Assembly (NCBI GenBank): GCA_017436185.1
Contig: JAFSDP010000001.1
Span: 1 to 9,602 of the forward strand
DNA from: Alistipes sp.
Lineage (GTDB): Bacteria; Bacteroidota; Bacteroidia; Bacteroidales; Rikenellaceae
Length of the DNA: 9,602 nt
Reading direction: 5' to 3'
Shown: piece by piece, positions 3,946-9,602 of the stretch
Layout: every line of letters starts with the position of its first letter
Position numbering within the stretch: position 1 is the stretch's first letter
Notes under the pieces: generated by a model
What the model saw: the letters and a program-made list of their open reading frames with translations, nothing else
Database searches by the model: none
What the model was told of the DNA's origin: nothing
Position numbers and translations under genes: made by a program

Positions 3946-5766
3946 ATGAAATCAAGCAATCGTGAGTCGTTGAAGGAGCAGGTGGCGCAATTGCCCCTGC
4001 AGCCGGGTGTGTACCAGTTTTTGGACCACACCGGAACGATTATCTATGTGGGTAAGGCCAAGAGCCTGCGCAAGCGTGTTTCCTCCTACTTTGTCGATAG
4101 CAAGGAGCACTCGGCCAAGGTGCGGGTGCTGGTGCGGCAGATTGTCGAGATTCGCCACATTGTGGTCGATTCTGAGCAGGATGCCCTGCTGTTGGAGAAC
4201 TCGCTCATCAAGAGCCTGCAACCTCGCTACAACATCCTGCTAAAAGACGACAAAACCTACCCCTGGATTGTTATCCGCCGAGAGCCCTTTCCCCGCATTG
4301 AATCGACCCGTCGGGTGGTGCGTGACGGCTCGCAATACTTCGGCCCTTACAGTTCGATTTCGATGCAGCGCAGCGTCTTGGATTTCATCCGCGAGGTGAT
4401 TCCGCTGCGCACCTGCAAACACAACCTCGCCCCCAACATCATCGCCCGAGGCAACTACTCGGTCTGTTTGCAGTACCACCTGGGCAACTGCAAAGGCCCT
4501 TGCGTCGGGGCACAAACCGAGGAGGCCTACGAGGCCGATGTGGAGTTGGTGCGCTCGGTCTTGAAGGGCGATCTGCGCCCCGTGCGCCGCTATCTGGAGC
4601 AGGAGATGACGCAGGCTGCCGAAGCCTTGAAATTCGAGGTGGCTCAACGCTATAAACAACGCTTGGAGGCGTTGGATAACTACGCCGGTAAGTCGGTCAT
4701 CGTGAGTGCCAAAATCGAGGAGGTGGATGTCTTCTCGCTCTTGGAGGAGGACGATGTGGCCTACTGCAACTTTGTGCGTATCCGCCACGGCTCGATTGTC
4801 GGTGTGACGACCATCCGCCTCACGAAGGGTGTCGAATCAACCCGTGAGGAGGTGCTGACGCTGGCCATCCAACACCTGGCCGAGGAGGTGGGCGAGGGTC
4901 GCCTGGCTCGTGAGGTGATTGTGCCGTTCCTCCCCTCGACGACCCGCCTGTTCGACGGGGTGGTCTTCACCATCCCGAAGCGTGGCGATAAGTTGGCCCT
5001 CTTGGAGTTCTCGGAGCGCAGTGCCCGCATCTACCGTGCCGAGCAGCTCAAAAACCTCGAAATCAAGAACCCCGAACGCCATACCGAACGATTGATGGAG
5101 GCGATGCGACGGGAGTTGCGCCTCGAACGACAACCCCGCCACATCGAGTGTTTCGATAACTCGAATATGCAGGGTGCTTATCCCGTAGCGGCCTGTGTGG
5201 TCTTTCGCGATGGTCGCCCCGCCCGCAGCGAGTATCGCCACTTCAACGTCAAGACGGTTGTCGGGCCCGACGATTTTGCCTCGATGCGCGAGATCCTCTA
5301 CCGTCGTTACAGCCGCCTATTGGAGGAGGGGGCCGAACTGCCCGACCTGATTGTGGTCGATGGCGGCAAGGGACAGTTGTCGAGTGCCTACGAGGTGCTG
5401 TGTGCTCTCGATTTGCAAAACCGCATCCCCATCATCGGCCTGGCGAAACGTATCGAGGAGGTCTTCTATCCGGGCGACCCCGAGCCCTACTATTTGAGCC
5501 GTACGGGCGAGCCGCTGAAGGTCATCTGCCACCTGCGTGACGAGGCCCACCGCTTCGGCATCACGTTCCACCGCCACAAGCGAGATAAGGGATTGGTGCG
5601 TAGCCAGTTGGAGGAGATTCATGGCATCGGCCCGAAGAGCATTGAGGCCCTGCTGCGTCGCTTCCGTTCGGTGGCACGCATCCGCAAAGCCACGCTCGAG
5701 GAGCTGCAAGAGGTGGTGGGGCAGGCCAAGGCGCAACGCATCAAAAACTACTTTGAAACCAAATAG
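3946..5766 (+). CDS. uvrC: Excinuclease ABC subunit C (UvrC)
   Basis: A 606-residue UvrC, full length for the family. In nucleotide excision repair it is recruited by UvrB on damaged DNA and cuts on both sides of the lesion. The N-terminal GIY-YIG nuclease spans about 17-95, with G21-V-Y and Y34-V-G, the basic L-R-K-R stretch at 41-44 and catalytic Glu84 (L-L-E-N). A four-cysteine cluster follows (C157, C174, C182, C186), matching the proposed Fe-S site of UvrC proteins. The UVR helical hairpin that binds UvrB lies near 215-250. The RNase H-like 5' nuclease has C402-F-D404-N-S-N, V-V-D472-G-G-K-G and H535 in D-E-A-H-R-F. The C-terminal tandem helix-hairpin-helix is at about 555-603, containing I-H-G-I-G-P-K. 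All catalytic residues appear intact. It is first gene of a likely operon with menA and the CPBP gene. Confidence 0.98.
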   Translation: MKSSNRESLKEQVAQLPLQPGVYQFLDHTGTIIYVGKAKSLRKRVSSYFVDSKEHSAKVRVLVRQIVEIRHIVVDSEQDALLLENSLIKSLQPRYNILLKDDKTYPWIVIRREPFPRIESTRRVVRDGSQYFGPYSSISMQRSVLDFIREVIPLRTCKHNLAPNIIARGNYSVCLQYHLGNCKGPCVGAQTEEAYEADVELVRSVLKGDLRPVRRYLEQEMTQAAEALKFEVAQRYKQRLEALDNYAGKSVIVSAKIEEVDVFSLLEEDDVAYCNFVRIRHGSIVGVTTIRLTKGVESTREEVLTLAIQHLAEEVGEGRLAREVIVPFLPSTTRLFDGVVFTIPKRGDKLALLEFSERSARIYRAEQLKNLEIKNPERHTERLMEAMRRELRLERQPRHIECFDNSNMQGAYPVAACVVFRDGRPARSEYRHFNVKTVVGPDDFASMREILYRRYSRLLEEGAELPDLIVVDGGKGQLSSAYEVLCALDLQNRIPIIGLAKRIEEVFYPGDPEPYYLSRTGEPLKVICHLRDEAHRFGITFHRHKRDKGLVRSQLEEIHGIGPKSIEALLRRFRSVARIRKATLEELQEVVGQAKAQRIKNYFETK

Positions 5767-5778
5767 TACTTTACGCAT

Positions 5779-6678
5779 ATGAAACAGAAAAAGAGTCTTA
5801 AGGCGTGGTTTTTTGCCACTCGCCCCTGGTCGTTCACCGCATCGGGTTTGAGCGTATTGGCCGCCCTTGTTTATCTGGCTTGGTTGGGCTGCGAAGTGGA
5901 TTGGACGCTGGGTGTTTTGGCCATCGTGGGCATTGTGCTGTTCCACGCAGCGGGCAACACCTGGAGCGATTACCACGACTTCAAGAAGGGGGTCGATAAC
6001 GACGAGGCGATCTGCATCGACACCCTGACCAAAGGGCACTTCTCGCCCGGTGAGATTCGCACCCTTTCGCTTACGCTGCTGCTGCTCGGCATCGGTGTGG
6101 GACTTTACCTAATGGTGCAGTCGGGCTGGTGGTTGCTGCTGATTGGCGTGGGAGGTCTGCTCTGCACGCTGCTGTATCCGCCCTTGAAATACCGTGCGTT
6201 GGGCGATTTGGTCATTCTGTTGGCCTATGGTTTCCTGCCCGCCCTCGGTACGTCGTATGTGGCGCTGGGTGAGGTTGATTGGCGAGTGCTGTGGATGGCT
6301 GTGCCTGTGGGATTGTTGGTCGATGCCATTCTGCACGCCAACAATACCCGTGATATGGTGAGCGATGGACGTGCCCACATCCGCACGATGGCGATGGAGA
6401 TGGGCGTGCGGGCCTCGGTAGTGCTCTACGTTTTGGAACAGCTCGTTCCGTTTGTCTGGGTGGTGGTGCTGATTCCCTTCGGTGTTTTCCCCTTGTCGGC
6501 CTTCTTGGCGGTGGTGGTGATGCGCTTTGCGCTGCGCAATACCCGCCTGATGCGTGAATACGGTGAGACGGGCGATCCCGCCATCATTGCCCCGCTCGAC
6601 CAACTTTCGGCACAAGTACAAATGCTCTTCGTGGTGGCGATGGTAGCCGCTATGGGGATTGATCTGTGGATTCGATGA
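5779..6678 (+). CDS. menA: UbiA-family prenyltransferase, 1,4-dihydroxy-2-naphthoate polyprenyltransferase (MenA-like)
   Basis: A 299-residue polytopic membrane protein. MenA attaches a polyprenyl chain to 1,4-dihydroxy-2-naphthoate at the inner membrane, the penultimate step of menaquinone synthesis. Both UbiA Asp-rich motifs are present. The first is N60-T-W-S-D64-Y-H-D68-F, followed by K-K-G-V-D. The second is N188-N-T-R-D192-M-V-S-D196, followed by G-R-A-H-I-R-T-M-A. The intervening Y133-P-P-L-K-Y-R-A-L-G-D is typical of MenA. About eight hydrophobic helices are visible. The gene starts 12 bp after uvrC with no terminator or promoter between them, so it is probably cotranscribed. Its TGA overlaps the next ATG by 4 bp. 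The menaquinone would serve the fumarate/succinate complex encoded at 8020 onward. Another UbiA member (haem or quinone pathway) is the main alternative; the N-N-x-R-D motif favours MenA. Confidence 0.87.
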   Translation: MKQKKSLKAWFFATRPWSFTASGLSVLAALVYLAWLGCEVDWTLGVLAIVGIVLFHAAGNTWSDYHDFKKGVDNDEAICIDTLTKGHFSPGEIRTLSLTLLLLGIGVGLYLMVQSGWWLLLIGVGGLLCTLLYPPLKYRALGDLVILLAYGFLPALGTSYVALGEVDWRVLWMAVPVGLLVDAILHANNTRDMVSDGRAHIRTMAMEMGVRASVVLYVLEQLVPFVWVVVLIPFGVFPLSAFLAVVVMRFALRNTRLMREYGETGDPAIIAPLDQLSAQVQMLFVVAMVAAMGIDLWIR

Positions 6679-7292
6679 AACGCACGTGGTTTGCTGTGGC
6701 CGTAGCTGCGGTGCTATGGTTTGTGATGTTCTCGCCCTGGACGGCCCCTCGGGTTGATTTTTGGCAGATGATGGCCGGCTCGGCCTTGGTTTTGACGGCG
6801 CTGGTGACCCTCTTCACGCCCCCTTGGTGGGAGCGACTGCGCCTGGATGGGCGTAACCTTGTGCTCGGTATTGTCGTTGCGGTGGTGCTGTGGGGAGTTT
6901 TCTGGGTCGGCGATAAGGCGGCATCGTGGATGTTTGCCTTTGCCCGACCGCAGGTCGATTCTATCTATGGCATCAAGGAGGGGGTGTCGCCCTGGTTGCT
7001 GTCGGCTCTGCTGCTCTTTCTGATTGGCCCTGCCGAGGAGATTTTTTGGCGAGGCTATGTGCAGGAGAATTTTTCACGACGCTGGGGCGGCAATGTCGGT
7101 TTTCTGGTCGCTACGGCCTGCTATACGTTGGTCCACGTGCCGTCGCTGAACTTTATGCTCGTTATGGCCTCGTTGGTCTGCGGTGCAGCGTGGGGATTGT
7201 TGTATCGCCTTATCCCGCAACACTTTACCGCCATCGTTATCTCGCACGCCCTGTGGGATGCGGCGGTCTTTGTGTGGTTCCCGATTATGTGA
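6675..7292 (+). CDS. CPBP family intramembrane glutamic endopeptidase (CAAX protease/Abi family)
   Basis: A 205-residue membrane protein with about six hydrophobic helices. The conserved CPBP (formerly Abi/CAAX amino-terminal protease) motifs are all present. Motif 1 is P119-A-E121-E122-I-F-W-R126-G-Y. Motif 2 is A-C-Y-T-L-V-H154, with Tyr where Phe is common. Motif 3 is I-S-H191-A-L-W-D195. The two glutamates and two histidines are the predicted catalytic set. Members cleave membrane or prenylated substrates, process peptides, or act in immunity to bacteriocins; the substrate here is unknown. I chose ATG 6675, which gives an ATGA overlap with menA and suggests translational coupling. A GTG nine bases upstream (6666) would add three residues. 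The pairing with a prenyltransferase is suggestive but may be incidental. Confidence 0.88.
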   Translation: MKRTWFAVAVAAVLWFVMFSPWTAPRVDFWQMMAGSALVLTALVTLFTPPWWERLRLDGRNLVLGIVVAVVLWGVFWVGDKAASWMFAFARPQVDSIYGIKEGVSPWLLSALLLFLIGPAEEIFWRGYVQENFSRRWGGNVGFLVATACYTLVHVPSLNFMLVMASLVCGAAWGLLYRLIPQHFTAIVISHALWDAAVFVWFPIM

Positions 7293-7362
7293 GTTGAAAG
7301 TTGAAAGTTGAGAGTCCTTCTCAACTTTTAATCTTTAATTTTTAATCTTTAATTTTTAATTG
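7293..7362. repeat. Convergent spacer: heptamer repeats, hairpin and 14-bp AT-rich tandem repeat
   Basis: Directly after the CPBP stop come GTTGAAA, GTTGAAA and GTTGAGA (7293-7313). At 7330-7343 and 7344-7357 the 14-mer AATCTTTAATTTTT occurs twice in tandem, followed by AAT. Between them is a hairpin (7304-7328, listed separately). The spacer separates the convergent CPBP and cyclo-ligase genes. It is low-complexity DNA of the sort that varies in copy number between strains. Confidence 0.8.
7304..7328 (+). terminator. Hairpin between convergent genes, probable terminator of the uvrC-menA-CPBP operon
   Basis: AAAGTTGAGA (7304-7313) pairs perfectly with TCTCAACTTT (7319-7328) around a 5-nt loop, starting 11 bp after the CPBP stop. 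Downstream is T-rich DNA (TAATCTTTAATTTTT) rather than a pure U-tract. It may also serve the minus-strand cyclo-ligase, whose stop is 34 bp away on the other side. Confidence 0.6.
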
Positions 7363-7911
7363 TCAGCTTGTTACCACTTGCTCCATTTTGATGTCGTGCG
7401 GCTCGGTGGGGAGACTTTCGCACAATTGGTGACGATAGCAGACGCCCACCGTGCGCCCTCGAAAGTCGCTTTGCGCGAGGTATTTATCGTAATAACCTCG
7501 CCCTCGACCCAGCCGCTCGCCTCGGGACGTGAAGGCCACGCCGGGGACCACCATCAACTCAATCTCGTCGGGCCGACACAGCTCCGCCTCGAAGGTGGGC
7601 TCCTCGATGCCGAAGGCTCCCGAAGCGACCCGTTCGGGGTCGAAATAGAAGAAACGCATCACCTCGCCCTCGACCCTCGGCAGGGCTACCCGCACCCCTT
7701 TTTGGTACAGACGTTCGATCAACGGTCGGCTCTCCGGCTCGTCCGCAAGGGCGGCGTAGAGGGCCACGCATTGCACCTCGGCCTCGTCGATGATCGTTGC
7801 CAACCGCTCACACAGCCGCTCGGAGGCGCTTTGGCGCTCGTCGGGTGTCAGACTTCGGTTTTGGGCACGCATCTTGCGACGTACCCCCTTTTTTAGCTCA
7901 TCACGGCTCAT
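7363..7911 (-). CDS. 5-formyltetrahydrofolate cyclo-ligase (MTHFS family)
   Basis: A 182-residue cytosolic enzyme. It converts 5-formyl-THF to 5,10-methenyl-THF with ATP, returning the dead-end formyl folate to one-carbon metabolism (E. coli Fau/YgfA family). The N-terminus M-S-R-D-E-L-K-K-G-V-R-R is the usual basic helix. Family landmarks are G101-I-E-E-P, V122-P-G-V-A-F, and the ATP/phosphate loop R133-L-G-R-G-R-G-Y-Y-D-K-Y-L145. The C-terminal H172-D-I-K-M-E-Q-V-V-T is also typical. The ATG at 7911 gives the normal family length; the same frame stays open far upstream, but that part is antisense to sdhC and unrelated. It is divergent from the sdhC promoter, only about 28 bp from its -33 box, and convergent with the CPBP gene. 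A TATTTTTG on the minus strand (7995-8002) is a possible -7 box of low certainty. Confidence 0.94.
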   Translation of the reverse strand: MSRDELKKGVRRKMRAQNRSLTPDERQSASERLCERLATIIDEAEVQCVALYAALADEPESRPLIERLYQKGVRVALPRVEGEVMRFFYFDPERVASGAFGIEEPTFEAELCRPDEIELMVVPGVAFTSRGERLGRGRGYYDKYLAQSDFRGRTVGVCYRHQLCESLPTEPHDIKMEQVVTS

Positions 7912-7938
7912 TTTATGTAATAAAAACCCCTGTCGGGC

Positions 7939-7970
7939 TATTGTTATTTGACAAACAATTCCTATCTTTG
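7939..7970 (+). promoter_or_regulatory. Promoter of the fumarate reductase/succinate dehydrogenase operon
   Basis: TATTG (7939-7943), then exactly 19 nt, then TATCTTTG (7963-7970) gives a near-consensus Bacteroidetes promoter. The sdhC ATG at 8020 is 49 nt beyond the box, leaving an A-rich leader of about 40 nt without a Shine-Dalgarno sequence, as is usual for highly expressed genes in this phylum. Confidence 0.82.
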
Positions 7971-8019
7971 TAGTCGGAAAATTCAAATCATTCACAAAAA
8001 TAACAAAATTTAATTCTTT

Positions 8020-8721
8020 ATGAGCTGTTTTCTTTGCAATTCTTCGGTAGGCAAGAAGCTGGTGATGAGTATCTCGGGTTGCGCCCTCGTGCTCTTTATC
8101 ATCTTCCATATGTCTATGAACGTGGTCGCAATCATCTCGGCAGAGGCTTACAATATGATTTGTGCGCTGCTGGGTGCGAATTGGTATGCCGTAGCTGCTA
8201 CGGCCGGTCTGGGTGCCCTCGTAGTGGTACACTTCGGCTATGCTCTGTGGCTGACCTGGTCGAACTACAAGGCCCGTGGTACGCAGCGTTACGCCGTGAC
8301 GACCCAGGAGCCCGGTGTTTCGTGGTCGTCGAAGAATATGCTGGTGCTGGGCTTCGTAGTGTTGTTCGGTCTGGCTATTCACCTCGTTCACTTCTGGTCG
8401 AAGATGATGCTCGTTGAGCTGCTGGGCGGCCACGAGACGATGGTTGGCGGTCAGATGATTCACGCTACGGATGGTGCTGCCCTGATTCAGTATACCTTCT
8501 CGCAGTGGTACAACGTAGTCATCTACCTGGTATGGTTTGTTGCTCTGTGGCTCCACCTGACGCACGGCGTATGGTCGATGTTCCAGACGGCCGGCTTCGC
8601 CAACGACACCTGGTATCCCCGCCTGAAGTGCATCGCCAACATTGTGGCTACGCTCATCTTCCTAGGCTTCGCCGCTGTGGTAGTGGTATTCTACATCAAG
8701 TCGCTGTGCGGCTGCTGCTAA
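8020..8721 (+). CDS. sdhC: Succinate dehydrogenase/fumarate reductase cytochrome b subunit
   Basis: A 233-residue membrane anchor subunit that binds haem b and exchanges electrons with menaquinone. Five hydrophobic helices are visible (about 13-40, 56-80, 107-127, 163-184, 205-227), the layout of single-chain, dihaem type-B enzymes. Candidate haem ligands on successive helices are H30 (I-F-H-M-S), H71 (V-V-V-H-F-G-Y), H121/H124 (I-H-L-V-H-F-W) and H179/H182 (L-H-L-T-H-G-V-W). The C-terminus is Cys-rich (L-C-G-C-C). It is the first gene of the operon and is followed after 42 bp by the flavoprotein gene, giving the C-A(-B) order usual in Bacteroidetes. In fermenting gut members the complex mainly works as fumarate reductase making succinate, so frdC is an equally valid name. 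Direction of catalysis cannot be told from sequence. Confidence 0.95.
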   Translation: MSCFLCNSSVGKKLVMSISGCALVLFIIFHMSMNVVAIISAEAYNMICALLGANWYAVAATAGLGALVVVHFGYALWLTWSNYKARGTQRYAVTTQEPGVSWSSKNMLVLGFVVLFGLAIHLVHFWSKMMLVELLGGHETMVGGQMIHATDGAALIQYTFSQWYNVVIYLVWFVALWLHLTHGVWSMFQTAGFANDTWYPRLKCIANIVATLIFLGFAAVVVVFYIKSLCGCC

Positions 8722-8763
8722 TCCACCCTTGTAAAAGTTTGAACAAATAAAACACACAACAAT

Positions 8764-9602
8764 ATGGCTTTCAAATTAGATGCTAAAATTCCTGCCGGTG
8801 CGCTCGCCGATAAGTGGAGCAGCCACAAGGCAGCAATCAAGGTCGTAAGCCCCGCCAACAAGCGCAAGCTCGACATCATCGTCATCGGTACGGGTCTGGG
8901 TGGTGGCGCCGCCGCCGCTTCGCTCGGCGAGCTGGGCTACAACGTCAAGGTATTCTGCATTCAGGACTCGCCCCGTCGTGCCCACTCGATTGCCGCTCAG
9001 GGCGGTATCAACGCAGCCAAGAACTACCAGAACGACAACGACTCGGTTTATCGCCTCTTCTACGATACGATCAAGGGTGGTGACTACCGTGCCCGTGAGG
9101 CCAACGTATATCGTCTGGCCGAGGTCTCGAACCTCATCATCGACCAGTGCGTAGCACAGGGTGTACCTTTTGCCCGTGAGTACGGCGGTCTGCTGGCCAA
9201 CCGTTCGTTCGGTGGTGCCCAGGTATCGCGTACCTTCTATGCCCGTGGTCAGACGGGTCAGCAGCTGCTGCTGGGTGCCTACGCTGCCCTGAATAAGGAG
9301 ATCGCCGCAGGCTCGGTGAAGAGCTACCCCCGCCACGAGATGCTCGACATCGTTGTGGAGAACGGTGAGGCGCGCGGTATCATTGCCCGCAACCTCGTTA
9401 CGGGTGAGATTGAGCGCCACGGTGCTCACGCCGTAGTTTTGGCTTCGGGTGGTTACGGTAACGTATTCTTCCTCTCGACCAACGCAATGGGCTCGAACGG
9501 CTCGGCCGCTTTCCAGTGCTACCGCAAGGGTGCCGGCTTTGCCAACCCCTGCTTCACGCAGATTCACCCCACCTGTATCCCCGTTCACGGTACGCAGCAG
9601 TC
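8764..9602 (+). CDS. sdhA: Succinate dehydrogenase/fumarate reductase flavoprotein subunit, 5' part (runs off window)
   Basis: 279 complete codons are visible with no stop, so the gene continues beyond the window. The protein is the FAD-containing catalytic subunit that interconverts succinate and fumarate on the cytoplasmic side of the membrane. After a 35-residue N-terminal extension ([11 protein letters not shown]..., normal in Bacteroidetes), the FAD-binding fold starts D37[11 protein letters not shown]. The covalent FAD site is R-R-A-H74-S-I-A-A-Q-G-G-I-N, with His74 as attachment residue. Further family segments are [17 protein letters not shown] and, near the window end, Q-I-H-P-T, part of the substrate-site loop. 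The capping-domain arginine is not reached. The ATG at 8764 follows a 42-bp A-rich spacer after sdhC. The iron-sulfur subunit gene (sdhB/frdB) is expected next. Confidence 0.97.
   Translation, partial: MAFKLDAKIPAGALADKWSSHKAAIKVVSPANKRKLDIIVIGTGLGGGAAAASLGELGYNVKVFCIQDSPRRAHSIAAQGGINAAKNYQNDNDSVYRLFYDTIKGGDYRAREANVYRLAEVSNLIIDQCVAQGVPFAREYGGLLANRSFGGAQVSRTFYARGQTGQQLLLGAYAALNKEIAAGSVKSYPRHEMLDIVVENGEARGIIARNLVTGEIERHGAHAVVLASGGYGNVFFLSTNAMGSNGSAAFQCYRKGAGFANPCFTQIHPTCIPVHGTQQ

Noticed and set aside
2151..4031. 626-codon open frame on the minus strand opposite the SulP gene
   Set aside because: It is exactly antisense to a well-supported transporter, is extremely His/Gln/Thr/Arg-rich with no domain, and crosses both the SulP terminator and the uvrC start. 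It is a by-product of GC-rich codon usage.
6666..6674. GTG start for the CPBP gene
   Set aside because: ATG 6675 gives the classic 4-bp overlap with menA and an N-terminus that begins just before the first membrane helix. GTG remains possible but adds only three residues.
7360..7896. 178-codon plus-strand frame opposite the cyclo-ligase
   Set aside because: The minus-strand frame carries the clear L-G-R-G-R-G-Y-Y-D-K motif. The plus frame has no domain and starts within the spacer.
7912..8565. Upstream extension of the cyclo-ligase frame to 400 codons
   Set aside because: The extra 218 residues are antisense to sdhC and its promoter. ATG 7911 gives the normal family length and N-terminus.
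8776..9588. 270-codon minus-strand frame opposite sdhA
   Set aside because: It is antisense to the highly conserved flavoprotein gene. Its Val/Thr/Arg-rich composition reflects complementing sdhA codons.

Overview
The window looks like a chromosomal housekeeping segment of a Bacteroidales bacterium, most probably a high-GC Rikenellaceae/Alistipes-type genome. The evidence is as follows. The coding sequence is GC-rich and the spacers are AT-rich. Recognisable Shine-Dalgarno sequences are absent. Several transcription units carry the Bacteroidetes sigma-ABfr -7 box TAnnTTTG, twice with a TTG-type -33 box exactly 19 nt upstream. The proteins are typical of the phylum: a TlpA/ResA-like thioredoxin, a SulP permease, and fumarate reductase/succinate dehydrogenase in C-A order. 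The genus is an inference from composition and protein character; no search was run.

Layout: (1) 1-533, 3' end of a thiol-disulfide oxidoreductase. (2) 534-851, a spacer with two strong hairpins (564-606 and 733-765) and an AT-rich short tandem repeat. (3) 852-1646, a divergent aspartate-dehydrogenase (NadX, DUF108) family protein with its own terminator. (4) 1694-2180, a gene-free stretch holding a duplicated 22-bp repeat about 107 bp apart, a C/G-run hairpin, a tRNA-Leu(CAA) on the minus strand with promoter and terminator, and the SulP promoter. (5) 2181-3875, a SulP-STAS anion transporter ending in a terminator whose T-tract runs into the next promoter. (6) 3946-7292, a probable operon uvrC - menA-like UbiA prenyltransferase - CPBP membrane protease; the first gap is 12 bp and the second junction is a 4-bp ATGA overlap. 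(7) 7293-7362, a convergent spacer of short tandem repeats and a hairpin. (8) 7363-7911 on the minus strand, 5-formyltetrahydrofolate cyclo-ligase. (9) 7939-9602, the promoter and first two genes (sdhC/frdC, partial sdhA/frdA) of the fumarate reductase/succinate dehydrogenase operon, cut by the window edge.

Functional links: MenA makes the membrane quinone (menaquinone) that the cytochrome b/flavoprotein complex oxidises or reduces, so quinone synthesis and quinone-linked fumarate/succinate metabolism lie within about 2 kb, though in separate transcription units. UvrC (nucleotide excision repair), tRNA-Leu and the folate enzyme are ordinary housekeeping functions. I see no clear new defence, mobile or biosynthetic system. 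The points worth a second look are in the spacers (candidate structured RNA, dispersed-type repeats, near-leaderless starts, a promoter abutting a terminator), plus the NadX-like protein, which lacks several residues expected of a working aspartate dehydrogenase.
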